Shown here in pieces: positions 9,062 through 17,844 of a stretch of 64,000 nt of DNA (position 1 is its first letter; every line of letters begins with the position of its first letter). The stretch comes from Pseudochelatococcus lubricantis. GTDB lineage: Bacteria > Pseudomonadota > Alphaproteobacteria > Rhizobiales > Beijerinckiaceae. The notes beneath the pieces were generated by a model, which saw only the letters and a program-made list of their open reading frames with translations, did not search any database and was not told where the DNA came from. Location of the stretch: the NCBI RefSeq assembly GCF_042432495.1, contig NZ_JBHLXC010000001.1:124001-188000 (forward strand), given 5' to 3'. A program made the translations under genes and the position numbers.

Positions 9062-10648
9062 ATGGAACCGACTCTCAGCATCGAACGTCTGACGATCGAC
9101 CTGCCCGAAGGCGCGGACCGGCCCCACGCCATCCGCGATGTATCGCTCGCGCTCTATCCCGGCCGCACTTTGTGCATCGTCGGCGAATCCGGCTCGGGCA
9201 AGTCAATGTCGGCCAATGCCGTCATGGGGCTTCTGCCCCGTGGCGTGACCGTGGGCGCAGGCCGCATCCTGTTTCAGGGCCGCGACATCACCGGCCTGAC
9301 CGAGGCGCAGTTTCAGGCGCTTCGCGGCGCCGGCATCGCCATGATCTTTCAGGAGCCGATGACGGCGCTCAATCCGCTGATGCGGATCGGCGCCCAGATC
9401 GCCGAGGTGTTCGAGGCGCATGGCCAGCTCACGCCTTCCGCGCGCGGGGAGCGTGCTCTTCAACTGCTGCGGGAGGTCGGCATTCCCGATCCTGAGCGCG
9501 CGCAGCACGCCTATCCTTTCCAGCTCTCCGGCGGGCAGCGTCAGCGCGTGGTGATCGCGATGGCCCTGGCGCTGGAGCCGAAGGTTCTGATCGCGGACGA
9601 ACCCACCACGGCGCTGGACGTGACGACGCAGGCGCAGATCCTGAAGCTGATCAAGGAACTGCAGGTACGGCACGGGATGGCCGTGATGTTCGTGACGCAC
9701 GACTTCGGTGTGGTCGCCGAAATCGCCGACGATGTGGCGGTGATCGAACTGGGCGAGCTGGTGGAGCAGGGGCCGGCTTCTAAGGTGCTGGTCAACCCCG
9801 ATCATCCGTATACGCGGCGCCTGATCGACGCGATTCCGAAGGTCGAGTTTCACCCCTCTGGCACGCGGGAGGTGCCGCTGCTGCGCGTGCGCAATCTTGT
9901 CAAGGCGTTTCATATCGGGGAGCGCGTGGTCAAGGCCAGCGACGACGTGTCCATCGACGTGATGCGCGGCGAGACTCTGGGCATCGTTGGCGAATCCGGC
10001 TCGGGTAAATCGACGCTCGGTCGCGCCATCGTGCAGTTGATGCAGCCCGACAGCGGCACCATCGAAATGGACGGGAAGGACATCTCGCACCTGCGCGGCG
10101 CGGCGCTGAAGGCGCACCGCAAACGCATCCAGATGATCTTTCAGGATCCCTACGCCTCGCTGAACCCCCGCGCGCGCATCGGCCGCATCCTGACGGAAGG
10201 CCAGATGGCCCACGGTGTGAAGCGTGAGGCCGCCCAGGCCCGCGCGCGCGAACTGCTGAAGCTGGTGGGGCTCAGGGAAAGCGCGATGGACCGCTTCCCC
10301 CACGAGTTCTCCGGCGGGCAGAGGCAGCGCATCGGCATTGCCCGTGCGCTGGCGCTCGAACCCGAGGTCGTCGTTGCCGACGAGGCCGTGTCGGCGCTGG
10401 ACGTGTCGGTGCAGGCCCAGGTTCTTGATCTGCTTGAGGATCTCAAGCAGAGGCTGGGGCTGACCATGATCTTCATCACCCACGATCTGCGCGTCGCGGG
10501 CAAGATTTGCGACCGTATCGTCGTGATGCAAAAGGGCAGGATCGTCGAGATCGGACGGGTCGAGCAGGTCTTTCTCTCTCCACGCGCGGAATATACCCGC
10601 AACCTGCTGGAGGCCGCACCCGGGCTGGAGCTGGAGGGGCTTGCATGA
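9062..10648 (+). CDS. ABC transporter ATPase with two fused nucleotide-binding domains (DppD-DppF type)
   Basis: A 528-residue cytoplasmic ATPase carrying both motor domains in one chain. Domain 1 has Walker A GESGSGKS near residue 41, signature LSGGQRQRV and Walker B VLIADEPTT. Domain 2 begins near residue 275 with a second GESGSGKST, FSGGQRQRI and Walker B VVVADEAVS. Each carries an oligopeptide-type C-terminal extension. This is equivalent to DppD plus DppF and completes the importer. AGGAGATCAGG precedes the start. Its TGA overlaps the next ATG, so the following remnant is translationally coupled. Confidence 0.94.
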   Translation: MEPTLSIERLTIDLPEGADRPHAIRDVSLALYPGRTLCIVGESGSGKSMSANAVMGLLPRGVTVGAGRILFQGRDITGLTEAQFQALRGAGIAMIFQEPMTALNPLMRIGAQIAEVFEAHGQLTPSARGERALQLLREVGIPDPERAQHAYPFQLSGGQRQRVVIAMALALEPKVLIADEPTTALDVTTQAQILKLIKELQVRHGMAVMFVTHDFGVVAEIADDVAVIELGELVEQGPASKVLVNPDHPYTRRLIDAIPKVEFHPSGTREVPLLRVRNLVKAFHIGERVVKASDDVSIDVMRGETLGIVGESGSGKSTLGRAIVQLMQPDSGTIEMDGKDISHLRGAALKAHRKRIQMIFQDPYASLNPRARIGRILTEGQMAHGVKREAAQARARELLKLVGLRESAMDRFPHEFSGGQRQRIGIARALALEPEVVVADEAVSALDVSVQAQVLDLLEDLKQRLGLTMIFITHDLRVAGKICDRIVVMQKGRIVEIGRVEQVFLSPRAEYTRNLLEAAPGLELEGLA

Positions 10649-10923
10649 CCGATCTCACCGAACGGCTCGCGGAGCCGTATCCCGTTCTGGACACGGATAT
10701 TGCGCCGCGCCCGCGCGCCGGAATCGCTGCGCCGGCGCAGCAAATGAACGGAACCTTTTTGGCAGAGCACGGCGTGGGCCTGTCCAGGCTGGCGCCCGTG
10801 GCGCGCCACAAGGATCCGGCGGCGCTCGATGTGATGCGCGCCATCAAGGCCGCGTCGGACCCGAAAGGCATCCTCAATCCGGGCAAGACGTTGTCCGCAA
10901 TCCCGACGGAGGCAGGGGAATGA
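10645..10923 (+). pseudogene. In-frame remnant of an FAD-linked oxidase (glycolate/D-2-hydroxyacid dehydrogenase family)
   Basis: A 92-residue open frame whose last 50 or so residues match the C-terminus of GlcD/D-lactate-dehydrogenase-type flavoproteins. Recognisable pieces are GTFLAEHGVGLSRL, a DVMRAIKAASDPKGI helix and the terminal LNPGKTL. The whole FAD-binding domain and most of the substrate domain are missing. The first 24 residues have no such match. Both junctions overlap neighbours (ATGA with the ATPase gene, and its TGA with the ATG at 10920), as intact operon genes do. This suggests an internal in-frame deletion of a once full-length gene. The fragment cannot be an active oxidase, though it may still be translated. 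Confidence 0.75.
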
Positions 10924-11942
10924 AGGCCGTTTTTGATGAACGCCAGCGGCAGCACGATCCTCAGTTCAGACTGCAGGACGGCAAGGTTATCGTGAACCCG
11001 GATCGTCCCGAGCGTGTGGGCGAACTGTTGAAGGGGGTCGGGAAAGCCGGCCTCGTGCTGACGGAAGCTGCCGATCACGGCATGGCACCGCTGGCGGCCC
11101 TGCATACGCCGCGTTATCTGGACTATCTGCGGAACATTCACGCGCGCCGCTCGGCCCTGGCCGCGGGACTGGCCGAAGTCGTGCCCGGCCGCATCGCGCC
11201 CGATCGGAATGTGCATTACTCCTACGAGACAGAGGCGCAGATCGGCTATCACAATGCGGACACCTCGTGCCCCATATCGGCCGCGAGCTGGGACGCGATC
11301 TACTGGTCGGCCCAGACCGCGCTCACCGGCGCCGATCTGGTCCTCGCCGGGGAGCGGGCAGCCTACGCCCTGTCACGCCCCTCGGGCCACCACGCCTATC
11401 GCGAGGTCTCCGGCGGGTTCTGCTTTCTCAACAACTCGGGAATAGCGGCGGAATACCTGCGTTCGAAAGGCCACCGGCCGGCCATTCTTGACATCGACGT
11501 GCACCACGGCAACGGCACGCAGGGCATCTTCTACGATCGTGACGATGTGCTGACGATCTCGCTGCACGCCGATCCCGCCGAGTTCTATCCCTTCTATTCG
11601 GGCGGCGCGCAGGAATGCGGCGCGGGGCGCGGCGTCGGCTACAACCTCAACCTGCCGCTGGCGCGCGGGGCGGGGGACGAGGCGTATCTGGCGGCGCTGG
11701 ACCGGGCGCTCGGCCAGATCGCGGCTTTCGGTGCGTCGGCCGTGGTCGTGGCGCTCGGCCTGGACGCGCATGAGGACGATCCGTTCCAGGGGCTGAAGGT
11801 CACCGCCGCGGGTTTCTCGCGCATCGCGCGGCGGATCGCGGGCCTCGGCCTCCCGGTCCTGAACGTGCAGGAGGGCGGCTACATGCAGCCCGCGCTCGGG
11901 GACAATCTGGCGAGCTATCTGGGCGGCCTGCAAGGCGCCTGA
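10920..11942 (+). CDS. Histone-deacetylase-fold amidohydrolase, acetylpolyamine amidohydrolase-like
   Basis: A 340-residue zinc hydrolase of the arginase/deacetylase fold. Visible active-site elements are the GHH pair in RPSGHHAYRE (about residue 158), the zinc ligands in LDIDVHHGNGT (about 190), the third ligand region LGLDAHEDDP and the late EGGYM segment. Such bacterial enzymes deacetylate acetylpolyamines or other N-acyl amines, or are broad amidohydrolases. Its position behind a peptide-type importer and before a carbamoylase-like and an ornithine-cyclodeaminase-like gene supports a role in breaking down an imported acylated amine. The substrate is not fixed by sequence. Confidence 0.88.
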   Translation: MKAVFDERQRQHDPQFRLQDGKVIVNPDRPERVGELLKGVGKAGLVLTEAADHGMAPLAALHTPRYLDYLRNIHARRSALAAGLAEVVPGRIAPDRNVHYSYETEAQIGYHNADTSCPISAASWDAIYWSAQTALTGADLVLAGERAAYALSRPSGHHAYREVSGGFCFLNNSGIAAEYLRSKGHRPAILDIDVHHGNGTQGIFYDRDDVLTISLHADPAEFYPFYSGGAQECGAGRGVGYNLNLPLARGAGDEAYLAALDRALGQIAAFGASAVVVALGLDAHEDDPFQGLKVTAAGFSRIARRIAGLGLPVLNVQEGGYMQPALGDNLASYLGGLQGA

Positions 11943-12117
11943 TCCCGCGCGCCGTCGCGGGAACCGCTGCGGCCCCGGCGGGCCGCCGATATGCGGCGCC
12001 TGCCGTGTATATGGTAATAATTATTTATTATCAAATGCATAGCAGGAACCTGTTTATCTTCAAGGGTCGTTGTCGGTTCAATTCGATCCATTCCGGCCCC
12101 GATATCAAGAGGCGTTC

Positions 12118-13362
12118 ATGACAATTTCGGCAGAGACCCGTGTCGACCTGATGCGGTTTTGGAGCACGATCGAGCGCTCGGCGCAGATCGGCGTCGGCCG
12201 GCCGGGCGGTTTGTCGCGGCTGACGCTGGGAGATGCCGACCGCGACGTGCGCAACCAGTTCGTCGCCTGGTGCCGCGAGGCGGGCCTCGGCGTCGAGATC
12301 GACACGATGGGCAATATTTTCGGACGCCGCGCCGGGCAGGACGACACCTTGCCGCCGGTCATGATCGGCAGCCATCTCGATACCCAGATCAACGGGGGCC
12401 GCTTTGACGGAATCGCCGGTGTTCTGGCCGGGCTGGAGGTGGTCCGCACGCTCAACGACGCCGGGCATACGACCCGCCGGCCCATCGCGATCGTGGACTG
12501 GACGAACGAGGAAGGAGCGCGATTTTCGCCGCCGATGGTGGCCTCGGGCTGTTTCGTCGGCCGCTATGAAACGGCGTGGTGCCACGACCTGATCGCCGAC
12601 GACGGCGCGCGCTTCGGGGACGAACTGGAGCGGATCGGCTACAAGGGCGACATTCCCTGCAAGGCGGGCGAGATCGACGCCTATTTCGAGCTGCACATCG
12701 AACAGGGGCCCATCCTCGATGCCGAGGGGCGCGAGGTCGGCGTGGTGACGGGCGGCTATCCCAGCTATGGCATGCGCGTGCGTTTCACGGGCGAAACGGC
12801 GCACACCGGGCCGACGCCGATGGATTTGCGCCATAACGCGCTGATTGCCGGGGCGCGGTTTCTGACGGCTGTGGACGACATCGGCTGGGAATTCGCCATC
12901 CTTGACGGCAAGGCCACCGGATCGCGCCTTGCCGCCTGGCCCAACAAGCCGGGAACGCTGTCCGAAACCGCGGAATGTGTGGCTGACGTGCGCCATCCCG
13001 ATCCGGCCACCGCCCGCGTCATGGCGGAGAAGATGCGCCGGGCGGCGAGCGAGGCCGCGGCGAAGGCCGGCTGCGCGCTCCAGGTGGAGGACGAATGGTT
13101 CTGGGGCGGCGATATCTTCGATCCCGAACTGATCGGCCTGATTCGCAGCGAGGCCGTGCGCCAGAACTGCAATTGGCGCGACATCCAGTCCCAGGCCGGG
13201 CACGACGCCTATCATCTGGCGATGCACTGCCCCTCCGCGATGATCTTTACGCCCTGCAAGAACGGCATTACCCATAACAACAAGGAAGACTGCGACCCGG
13301 AGTCTTTCCGCGCCGGCCTGAACATGCTGTTGCACGCCGTCGTGAACAGGGCGGATCGTTGA
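12118..13362 (+). CDS. Zn-dependent N-carbamoyl-amino-acid/allantoate amidohydrolase (M20 family)
   Basis: A 414-residue binuclear metallohydrolase of the AllC/HyuC branch. Metal-binding segments are GSHLDTQINGGRFDG (His and Asp, about residue 82), WTNEEGARF (Glu pair, about 128) and HIEQGPILD (about 192). A late QAGHDAYHLA segment carries the last His. Family members cleave N-carbamoyl-L-amino acids, allantoate or ureidoglycine, releasing ammonia and CO2. The ATG at 12118 is preferred because it is preceded by AAGAGG; a TTG at 12070 is in frame but weaker. The AT-rich stretch 12010-12040 may hold the promoter. The gene ends in an overlap with the next start. Confidence 0.9.
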   Translation: MTISAETRVDLMRFWSTIERSAQIGVGRPGGLSRLTLGDADRDVRNQFVAWCREAGLGVEIDTMGNIFGRRAGQDDTLPPVMIGSHLDTQINGGRFDGIAGVLAGLEVVRTLNDAGHTTRRPIAIVDWTNEEGARFSPPMVASGCFVGRYETAWCHDLIADDGARFGDELERIGYKGDIPCKAGEIDAYFELHIEQGPILDAEGREVGVVTGGYPSYGMRVRFTGETAHTGPTPMDLRHNALIAGARFLTAVDDIGWEFAILDGKATGSRLAAWPNKPGTLSETAECVADVRHPDPATARVMAEKMRRAASEAAAKAGCALQVEDEWFWGGDIFDPELIGLIRSEAVRQNCNWRDIQSQAGHDAYHLAMHCPSAMIFTPCKNGITHNNKEDCDPESFRAGLNMLLHAVVNRADR

Positions 13363-14294
13363 TGCGGTTGTACGATCATCACGCTGTCGAGGAGCGTCTG
13401 GACTGGCGGGGCCTGATCGAGACCCTGCGCGACGGTTTCGCCGGCGCCTCCGTCGAGGCGCCCGCACGTCAGGTCCTCACCATCGGGCAACCCGGCGGTC
13501 AGCAGGTCTCGCTGCTGATCATGCCCGCATGGCAAGCCGGTCGTGCGATCGGGGTCAAGGTTGTCACTTTCTTCCCCGGCAACGCGGCGGCGGGCAAGGC
13601 GACCATCAACGCAGGCTATCTGATGTTCGACGGAGTGGACGGCCGCTTCGTTTCCGCCATGGACGGCGATGCGCTGACGGCGCGGCGGACGGCGGCTGCC
13701 TCGGCGCTGGCGGCGGACTATCTGGCGCGGAAAGATGCACGCACGCTTCTGGTGATCGGCACCGGCCAGCTCGCCGCGGCGGTGGCGCAAGCCCACGCGA
13801 CCGTGCGCGACTACAGCCGCATCATGATCTGGGGCCGCAGCCCGGAAAAAGCCGCCGCCGTCGCCGATTCGCTCGCGGAGCAGGGATTGCCGGCAAGGCT
13901 GTGCGCCGATATCGAGGCCGGCTGCCGCGCGGCTGATGTCGTCAGCTCGGTAACGGCCTCTACCCGGGCCTTCATCCGCGGCGAATGGCTGGCCGAAGGC
14001 AGCCATCTCGATCTGGTCGGCGCCTTCAAGGCGGACATGAGGGAGGCTGACGACCTCGCGCTCGTTCAGGCGCGGGTCTATGTCGACGGGCGCGCGGGCG
14101 CTGTCCTGTCGGGGGACCTGTCCCAACCCATCGCCGCGGGGGTGTTTCACGAATCGCGGATCGCGGGCGACCTGACCGAACTTGTGCAGGGCCGCGTTAC
14201 CGGGCGCGAAAGCGTCGCGGAACGCACGCTCTTCAAATCCGTCGGCCTCTCACAGGAGGATCTGCTGGCCGGCATGCAGGTGGCTGGGCTGTAG
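13362..14294 (+). CDS. Ornithine cyclodeaminase / mu-crystallin family protein
   Basis: A 310-residue Rossmann-fold NAD(P)-binding protein. Family features include GVKVVTFFPGN with the active-site Lys region, DGDALTARRTAAASALAADYLAR, the cofactor segment VIGTGQLAAA (about residue 127) and GAFKADMREAD near residue 220. Relatives include ornithine cyclodeaminase, alanine dehydrogenase, ketimine reductase and opine-related enzymes. The ATG overlaps the upstream TGA, so it is co-translated with the amidohydrolase and probably acts on its amino-acid or imine product. Confidence 0.88.
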   Translation: MRLYDHHAVEERLDWRGLIETLRDGFAGASVEAPARQVLTIGQPGGQQVSLLIMPAWQAGRAIGVKVVTFFPGNAAAGKATINAGYLMFDGVDGRFVSAMDGDALTARRTAAASALAADYLARKDARTLLVIGTGQLAAAVAQAHATVRDYSRIMIWGRSPEKAAAVADSLAEQGLPARLCADIEAGCRAADVVSSVTASTRAFIRGEWLAEGSHLDLVGAFKADMREADDLALVQARVYVDGRAGAVLSGDLSQPIAAGVFHESRIAGDLTELVQGRVTGRESVAERTLFKSVGLSQEDLLAGMQVAGL

Positions 14295-14343
14295 AACGTC
14301 CGCTTTCCGTCCCGGCGCGTTCTCCGTTCCGGCGTCCGGCCGG

Positions 14344-15279
14344 CTACGTCATGTCGGGGTAAAGCTTCAGTAGCTCGTCGAGCAGCACGACGAAGTTCCG
14401 CTCCGGCACTGTCAGCTGGTCCGGGCCGCTGTAGACCAGAAACACGTCGGCACCCAACGAATGGTCGGCAAGCCGCAGGGGCCACAGGTGGCCTGCCTCG
14501 ACCTCGTCCGCGACCGCAACCACGGGCAGGATGCCGATTCCGAGCCCGGCAATGATCATTCGCCTGATTTCCTGAAGGTTGTGGCTGGAGCCGCTGATGC
14601 GCCGTCCCAGCCCCAGCCCGTCCCGCAGCATGATCATCGGCTCAAGCCCCATCCCCTCGCTCGCGCAACTGAAGGTCACGAAGGGCTCCTGCGCCAGTTC
14701 TCGCGTATCGACCTGCTCGCGCCCGAAAAGCCGATGCTCGGCGCCGCAGAAGACGCCGAATTCCTCGCGGAACAGGTGGCGGCATTCGAGGTTGATCATC
14801 GGCTTGGTCAGCAGGCAGATGCCGATTCCAGCCTTGTCCTGGGTGATCTGACGCACCGTTTCCAGCGAGTTCCGCACGTCGATGCGCCAGACGATCGAGG
14901 GGTAGCGATGATGATAGAGCCGCAGTGCCTCGTCGAACAGCGGCGAGTGCAGGCCGCTGATGATGCTCAGCCGCAACTCGCCGAATTCCTCGTCGTTGCG
15001 GTCCTCCGCCAATAGCGAGATGCGATCCACGCCGCGCAGAATCTCGGCGCATTCCTGATAGATTCTCTCGCCGCGCAGGGTCAGCGCGAAATGCCGGCTG
15101 CCGCGAAACACGAGCTGGCAACCGAGTTGCTCCTCAAGCTTCTGCAGCGCCAGGCTGACTGAAGGCTGGCTCATCTGCAGCCGCTTGGCCGCGCGCGTTA
15201 TGCCGCTCTCCTCCGCGATCACGCAGAAGATGCGCAACAAATTCCAGTTCAGCTCCGCCGTCGCCGGCCGTGACGACAT
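14344..15279 (-). CDS. LysR-family transcriptional regulator
   Basis: A 311-residue LysR-type regulator. The N-terminal winged helix contains LLRIFCVIAEESGITRAAKRLQMSQ and PSVSLALQKLEEQLG. The C-terminal periplasmic-binding-like domain (about 95-300) binds an inducer. Start 15279 is chosen because AGGGG precedes it; an in-frame ATG at 15321 would add 14 residues. It converges on the cyclodeaminase gene and lies downstream of the RraA- and RidA-like genes in the same orientation. It may control this cluster or the amidohydrolase operon. Confidence 0.9.
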   Translation of the reverse strand: MSSRPATAELNWNLLRIFCVIAEESGITRAAKRLQMSQPSVSLALQKLEEQLGCQLVFRGSRHFALTLRGERIYQECAEILRGVDRISLLAEDRNDEEFGELRLSIISGLHSPLFDEALRLYHHRYPSIVWRIDVRNSLETVRQITQDKAGIGICLLTKPMINLECRHLFREEFGVFCGAEHRLFGREQVDTRELAQEPFVTFSCASEGMGLEPMIMLRDGLGLGRRISGSSHNLQEIRRMIIAGLGIGILPVVAVADEVEAGHLWPLRLADHSLGADVFLVYSGPDQLTVPERNFVVLLDELLKLYPDMT

Positions 15280-15453
15280 ATCGGCCCCTGTCGAAATATC
15301 CGCAGTGGGGAGAGGATGCATCCGTTTCGTCGATAAGCAATACCTATTCGCAGCCCAAAACGTGCGGGAAAGCCCGCCATGGGCAACGCCCGCAGCCCCT
15401 GTCAGCCGGTACTGCGGGAGCAGGGGGCGAGGTGCCCGCGAAACGGGCTCCGT

Positions 15454-16098
15454 TCATGGGAAACTCCGTCGCCGCCGTTGCGGCCACGGCCCGTCCGGGG
15501 GCTGCGCCTGCGCGGTGATCTGTTTCAACGTCTCGCCCGCCTTGAGACGGCGAAGAATATCGGTCTCGTCGCGTTGCATCTGCAGCGCGGTGTCAGCCAG
15601 TTGTCCGGCTTGCGCGGGATCGAGCACGACGACGCCGCTTTCGTCGGCCAGGATGATGTCGCCTTTGCCGACCCTGACGCCGCCGCAGGTGATGAGGCCG
15701 CCGACCTCGCCCGACAGGCGCCGGTTGCGTGTCGTGATCGGGGAGCGTCCGCGGCACCAGACCGGCAGGCCAAGCGCCAGCAGCGCGGCCCTGTCGGTGA
15801 CGAAGCCGTCCACGACCACGCCGGCAACGCGGCGTTCATGGGCCGCCTGTGCCATCACCGCGCCGAAGCAGGCATGACGCAGGTCGCCGCAGCGGTCCAC
15901 GACGATCACCTCGCCGGGCGCGGCAATGGACAGCGCCTCTATCAGCGCGGAATCGTCCTCGCCGGGAACGCGCACGGTCAGCGCGGGGCCGAAAATGCGC
16001 CGGCTTGGAAACAGCGCCTGAATCGACGGCGCCATGAAGCCGTGCTGCAAAAAATGCCCGAGAGTGGCAGTCTCTACATTCGACAAGTCCGGAATCAT
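15454..16098 (-). CDS. RraA-family protein (HMG/CHA aldolase-like)
   Basis: A 214-residue RraA/demethylmenaquinone-methyltransferase-like fold protein. Recognisable pieces are TATLGHFLQHG, FGPALTVRVPGEDDSALIEAL, GEVIVVDRCGDLRHACFGAVMAQAA, GVVVDGFVTDR, GVRVGKGDIILADESGVVVLD and the trailing basic tail. Catabolic members are Mg-dependent 4-hydroxy-4-methyl-2-oxoglutarate aldolases or oxaloacetate decarboxylases; others inhibit RNase E. In a catabolic neighbourhood the aldolase/decarboxylase role is more likely. Start is at MIPDLSN; the upstream in-frame extension is low-complexity. The RidA-like gene lies 41 bp upstream in the same direction. Confidence 0.85.
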   Translation of the reverse strand: MIPDLSNVETATLGHFLQHGFMAPSIQALFPSRRIFGPALTVRVPGEDDSALIEALSIAAPGEVIVVDRCGDLRHACFGAVMAQAAHERRVAGVVVDGFVTDRAALLALGLPVWCRGRSPITTRNRRLSGEVGGLITCGGVRVGKGDIILADESGVVVLDPAQAGQLADTALQMQRDETDILRRLKAGETLKQITAQAQPPDGPWPQRRRRSFP

Positions 16099-16139
16099 GG
16101 CGGACGTCTCGCTGCTGTTAGCCGGATAACGGCCCTGCT

Positions 16140-16496
16140 TCAGCGGGCAGCCGTGACAATGAACTCGACGCGGTATCCGGGCGCCGCGAGCCGCGCCTCG
16201 CCGCATGCGCGGGCGGGCGGGTTCTGCGGATCGATCCAGGCGTCATAGACGGCGTTCATGCTCTCGAAATCGGCGATGTCCGCCAGCCAGACGATGACCT
16301 GAAGAATGCGGGATTTATCGCTGCCGGCTTCGACAAGCAGGGCCTCGACGCTTGCAAGCGCCTGCCGGGTCTGCTCGGCAACCGTGTCGCCCGGCTCGCC
16401 GACCTGGCCGGCCAGCCAGACCGTGTCTCCGTGAATCACCGCCTCGCTCATGCGCGGGCCCGGGTGCAGCCTCTTTATCGTCATCGTCCTGCTCAT
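16140..16496 (-). CDS. RidA-family enamine/imine deaminase-like protein
   Basis: A 118-residue protein of the YjgF/YER057c/UK114 family. It forms trimers that hydrolyse reactive enamine/imine intermediates to ketones and ammonia. Conserved parts are DTVWLAGQVGEPGDTVAEQTRQALASVEALL, the ILQVIVWLAD strand and the end region NPPARACGEARLAAPGYRVEFIVTA, where the family Arg and Glu sit. A start four codons later is possible. It probably forms an operon with the RraA-like gene. It suits a pathway with imine intermediates such as the cyclodeaminase product. A second RidA-like gene lies at 49455. Confidence 0.88.
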   Translation of the reverse strand: MSRTMTIKRLHPGPRMSEAVIHGDTVWLAGQVGEPGDTVAEQTRQALASVEALLVEAGSDKSRILQVIVWLADIADFESMNAVYDAWIDPQNPPARACGEARLAAPGYRVEFIVTAAR

Positions 16497-16702
16497 CGTT
16501 GTTGATTCTGGCAGAAGGCAGTTTAGGTCCAACCTCCGGCTCCAGCCAGCATTAAGAAAACGGATAGTGTGATTTGAAGGATAGGCCAGGGCTATGGACC
16601 TGCCAGTCTCCGGAGATGGCCATGCCCGATGCATGACTGCGGAAATCTTGCGCTACGCCGTAGCGGGCTGGAGCTATCGCGCATCGCCGCTTCCTTTTCG
16701 GG

Positions 16703-16770
16703 ACGTGCGGGAACCAGAAGGAAATCCCGCACGTGTGACGTCGAAGGCCGGGGCCGTTGGTATAAGCTCC
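16703..16770. repeat. Hairpin plus degenerate dispersed repeat, copy C
   Basis: A 10-bp inverted repeat (ACGTGCGGGA at 16703-16712 and TCCCGCACGT at 16725-16734) is followed by GTCGAAGGCCGGGG and TTGGTATAAGCTC. The latter part matches the end of the repeat at 5171-5231. It lies downstream of the PadR gene and may serve as its terminator. Confidence 0.45.
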
Positions 16771-16780
16771 CGGGGCGGTT

Positions 16781-17464
16781 TCAGAGATCGACGTCGTTCT
16801 CTGGCGTTTGCCCGGCGATTTCCTCAGCAGCGCGCTTGAGGATATCGGCGATGCGCTTCTGTTCTGCATCCGATGCGCCGATCCTTGCCGCGATCGCCGC
16901 CTTGAGCGCGCGGCGTGCCGCATTCAGCTCGGGCACGGCGTCCGGAATGTCGCGATCGCCGCGCATGCCGGGGCCTTCCGGCCGCTCGCCGCCGAACCAG
17001 GCGCGGGCTTCGGCGATCCGCGCGCCGATCCGTTTCAGATGAGCGACGAGGGCGGTGACCGCCTCGCGGTTCTCTTCGAGATGGGCTCGCCCGGCGTCGG
17101 TGATCGCATAGACCTTCTTGTTGCCCTCCGTCGTCGCTGCCGCCTGGCCCGCCTCGTCGAGAAAGGTCAGGGTGGGGTAGACGACGCCCGGGCTCGGCGT
17201 GTAGGCGCCGCTCGTCAGCTCCTCGATCGCCCGGATGACGTCGTAGCCGTGGCGCGGCTGCTGCTCAAGCAGGGACAGCACGATCAGGCGGAGATCGCCG
17301 TCGCCGACCATGCGGCCGACGCGGAACGGATCGTCACCGCGCCCGCCGCGCGGGCCGCGGCCGAACGGGCCGAAGCCGCCCCTGCCGCCGTGCGGGCCCA
17401 TGAATGCGAAGCCGCCGCCGCCGCAAGGGCGTTGGCGTTGTTCGGAATGATGAAAATGACCCAT
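16781..17464 (-). CDS. PadR-family transcriptional regulator
   Basis: A 227-residue repressor. A low-complexity, glycine/arginine-rich leader (residues 1-50) precedes the PadR winged helix (about 58-135), with DLRLIVLSLLEQQPRHGYDVIRAIEE and YTPSPGVVYPTLTFLDEAG. The C-terminal helices (140-225) are charged and probably dimerise. A His-rich start (GHFHHSE) hints at metal sensing but is unproven. Two palindromic ATATATC boxes lie directly upstream in the interval shared with the TonB receptor gene, so it may regulate itself and that gene. Confidence 0.88.
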   Translation of the reverse strand: MGHFHHSEQRQRPCGGGGFAFMGPHGGRGGFGPFGRGPRGGRGDDPFRVGRMVGDGDLRLIVLSLLEQQPRHGYDVIRAIEELTSGAYTPSPGVVYPTLTFLDEAGQAAATTEGNKKVYAITDAGRAHLEENREAVTALVAHLKRIGARIAEARAWFGGERPEGPGMRGDRDIPDAVPELNAARRALKAAIAARIGASDAEQKRIADILKRAAEEIAGQTPENDVDL

Positions 17465-17844
17465 AGTGGCCTCCAGTGTTCTTGCGATATATCGTAAGTA
17501 GCAAACTGGGGTATCGGTTTCAAGATATATCTTACGTTATATCTCGTGAAGGAGGCGAGCGGAGTTGGCGGCAGCGGATGTTGCGAGGGTGAAGGTTCCA
17601 TCCCGATCCGTGCCGTCCGCATTCCTCCGGACATCGTCACGCGGCCTGCGTGCCGGCGGCAAGTAGTCGACGGCGTCTACCGCGTATTGTTTTCTTATGT
17701 AATCGATTGTAAAAACTATATATTATTCTTATAATAATTAAAATATGCATTGAATACTTTGTTAAATTATGTGTTGTTTGTGCACTATTTGATGCCTGTT
17801 TACGATGATAGATTTCGCGCGGAATCACATTGGAGAAGGTGCAG
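17465..17844. other. Divergent promoter region between PadR and TonB-receptor genes
   Basis: No gene is seen. The left part contains the PadR-type palindromes. The right part (17690-17800) is strongly AT-rich and contains an inverted repeat ATTATT-CTTAT-AATAAT at 17722-17738, a candidate iron- or metal-responsive operator for the receptor gene. The ribosome-binding site GGAGAAGG ends the region. Confidence 0.6.
17485..17546. promoter_or_regulatory. Candidate PadR operator cluster
   Basis: It contains the palindromes CGATATATCG (17485-17494) and AAGATATATCTT (17522-17533), plus a further GTTATATCTCG half-site. Both are flanked by TAAG or CTTA, giving a repeated GATATATC(G/T)TA(A) pattern. The site is 20-80 bp upstream of padR. 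PadR proteins commonly bind ATAT-rich palindromes at their own promoters, so autoregulation is inferred. Confidence 0.55.
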
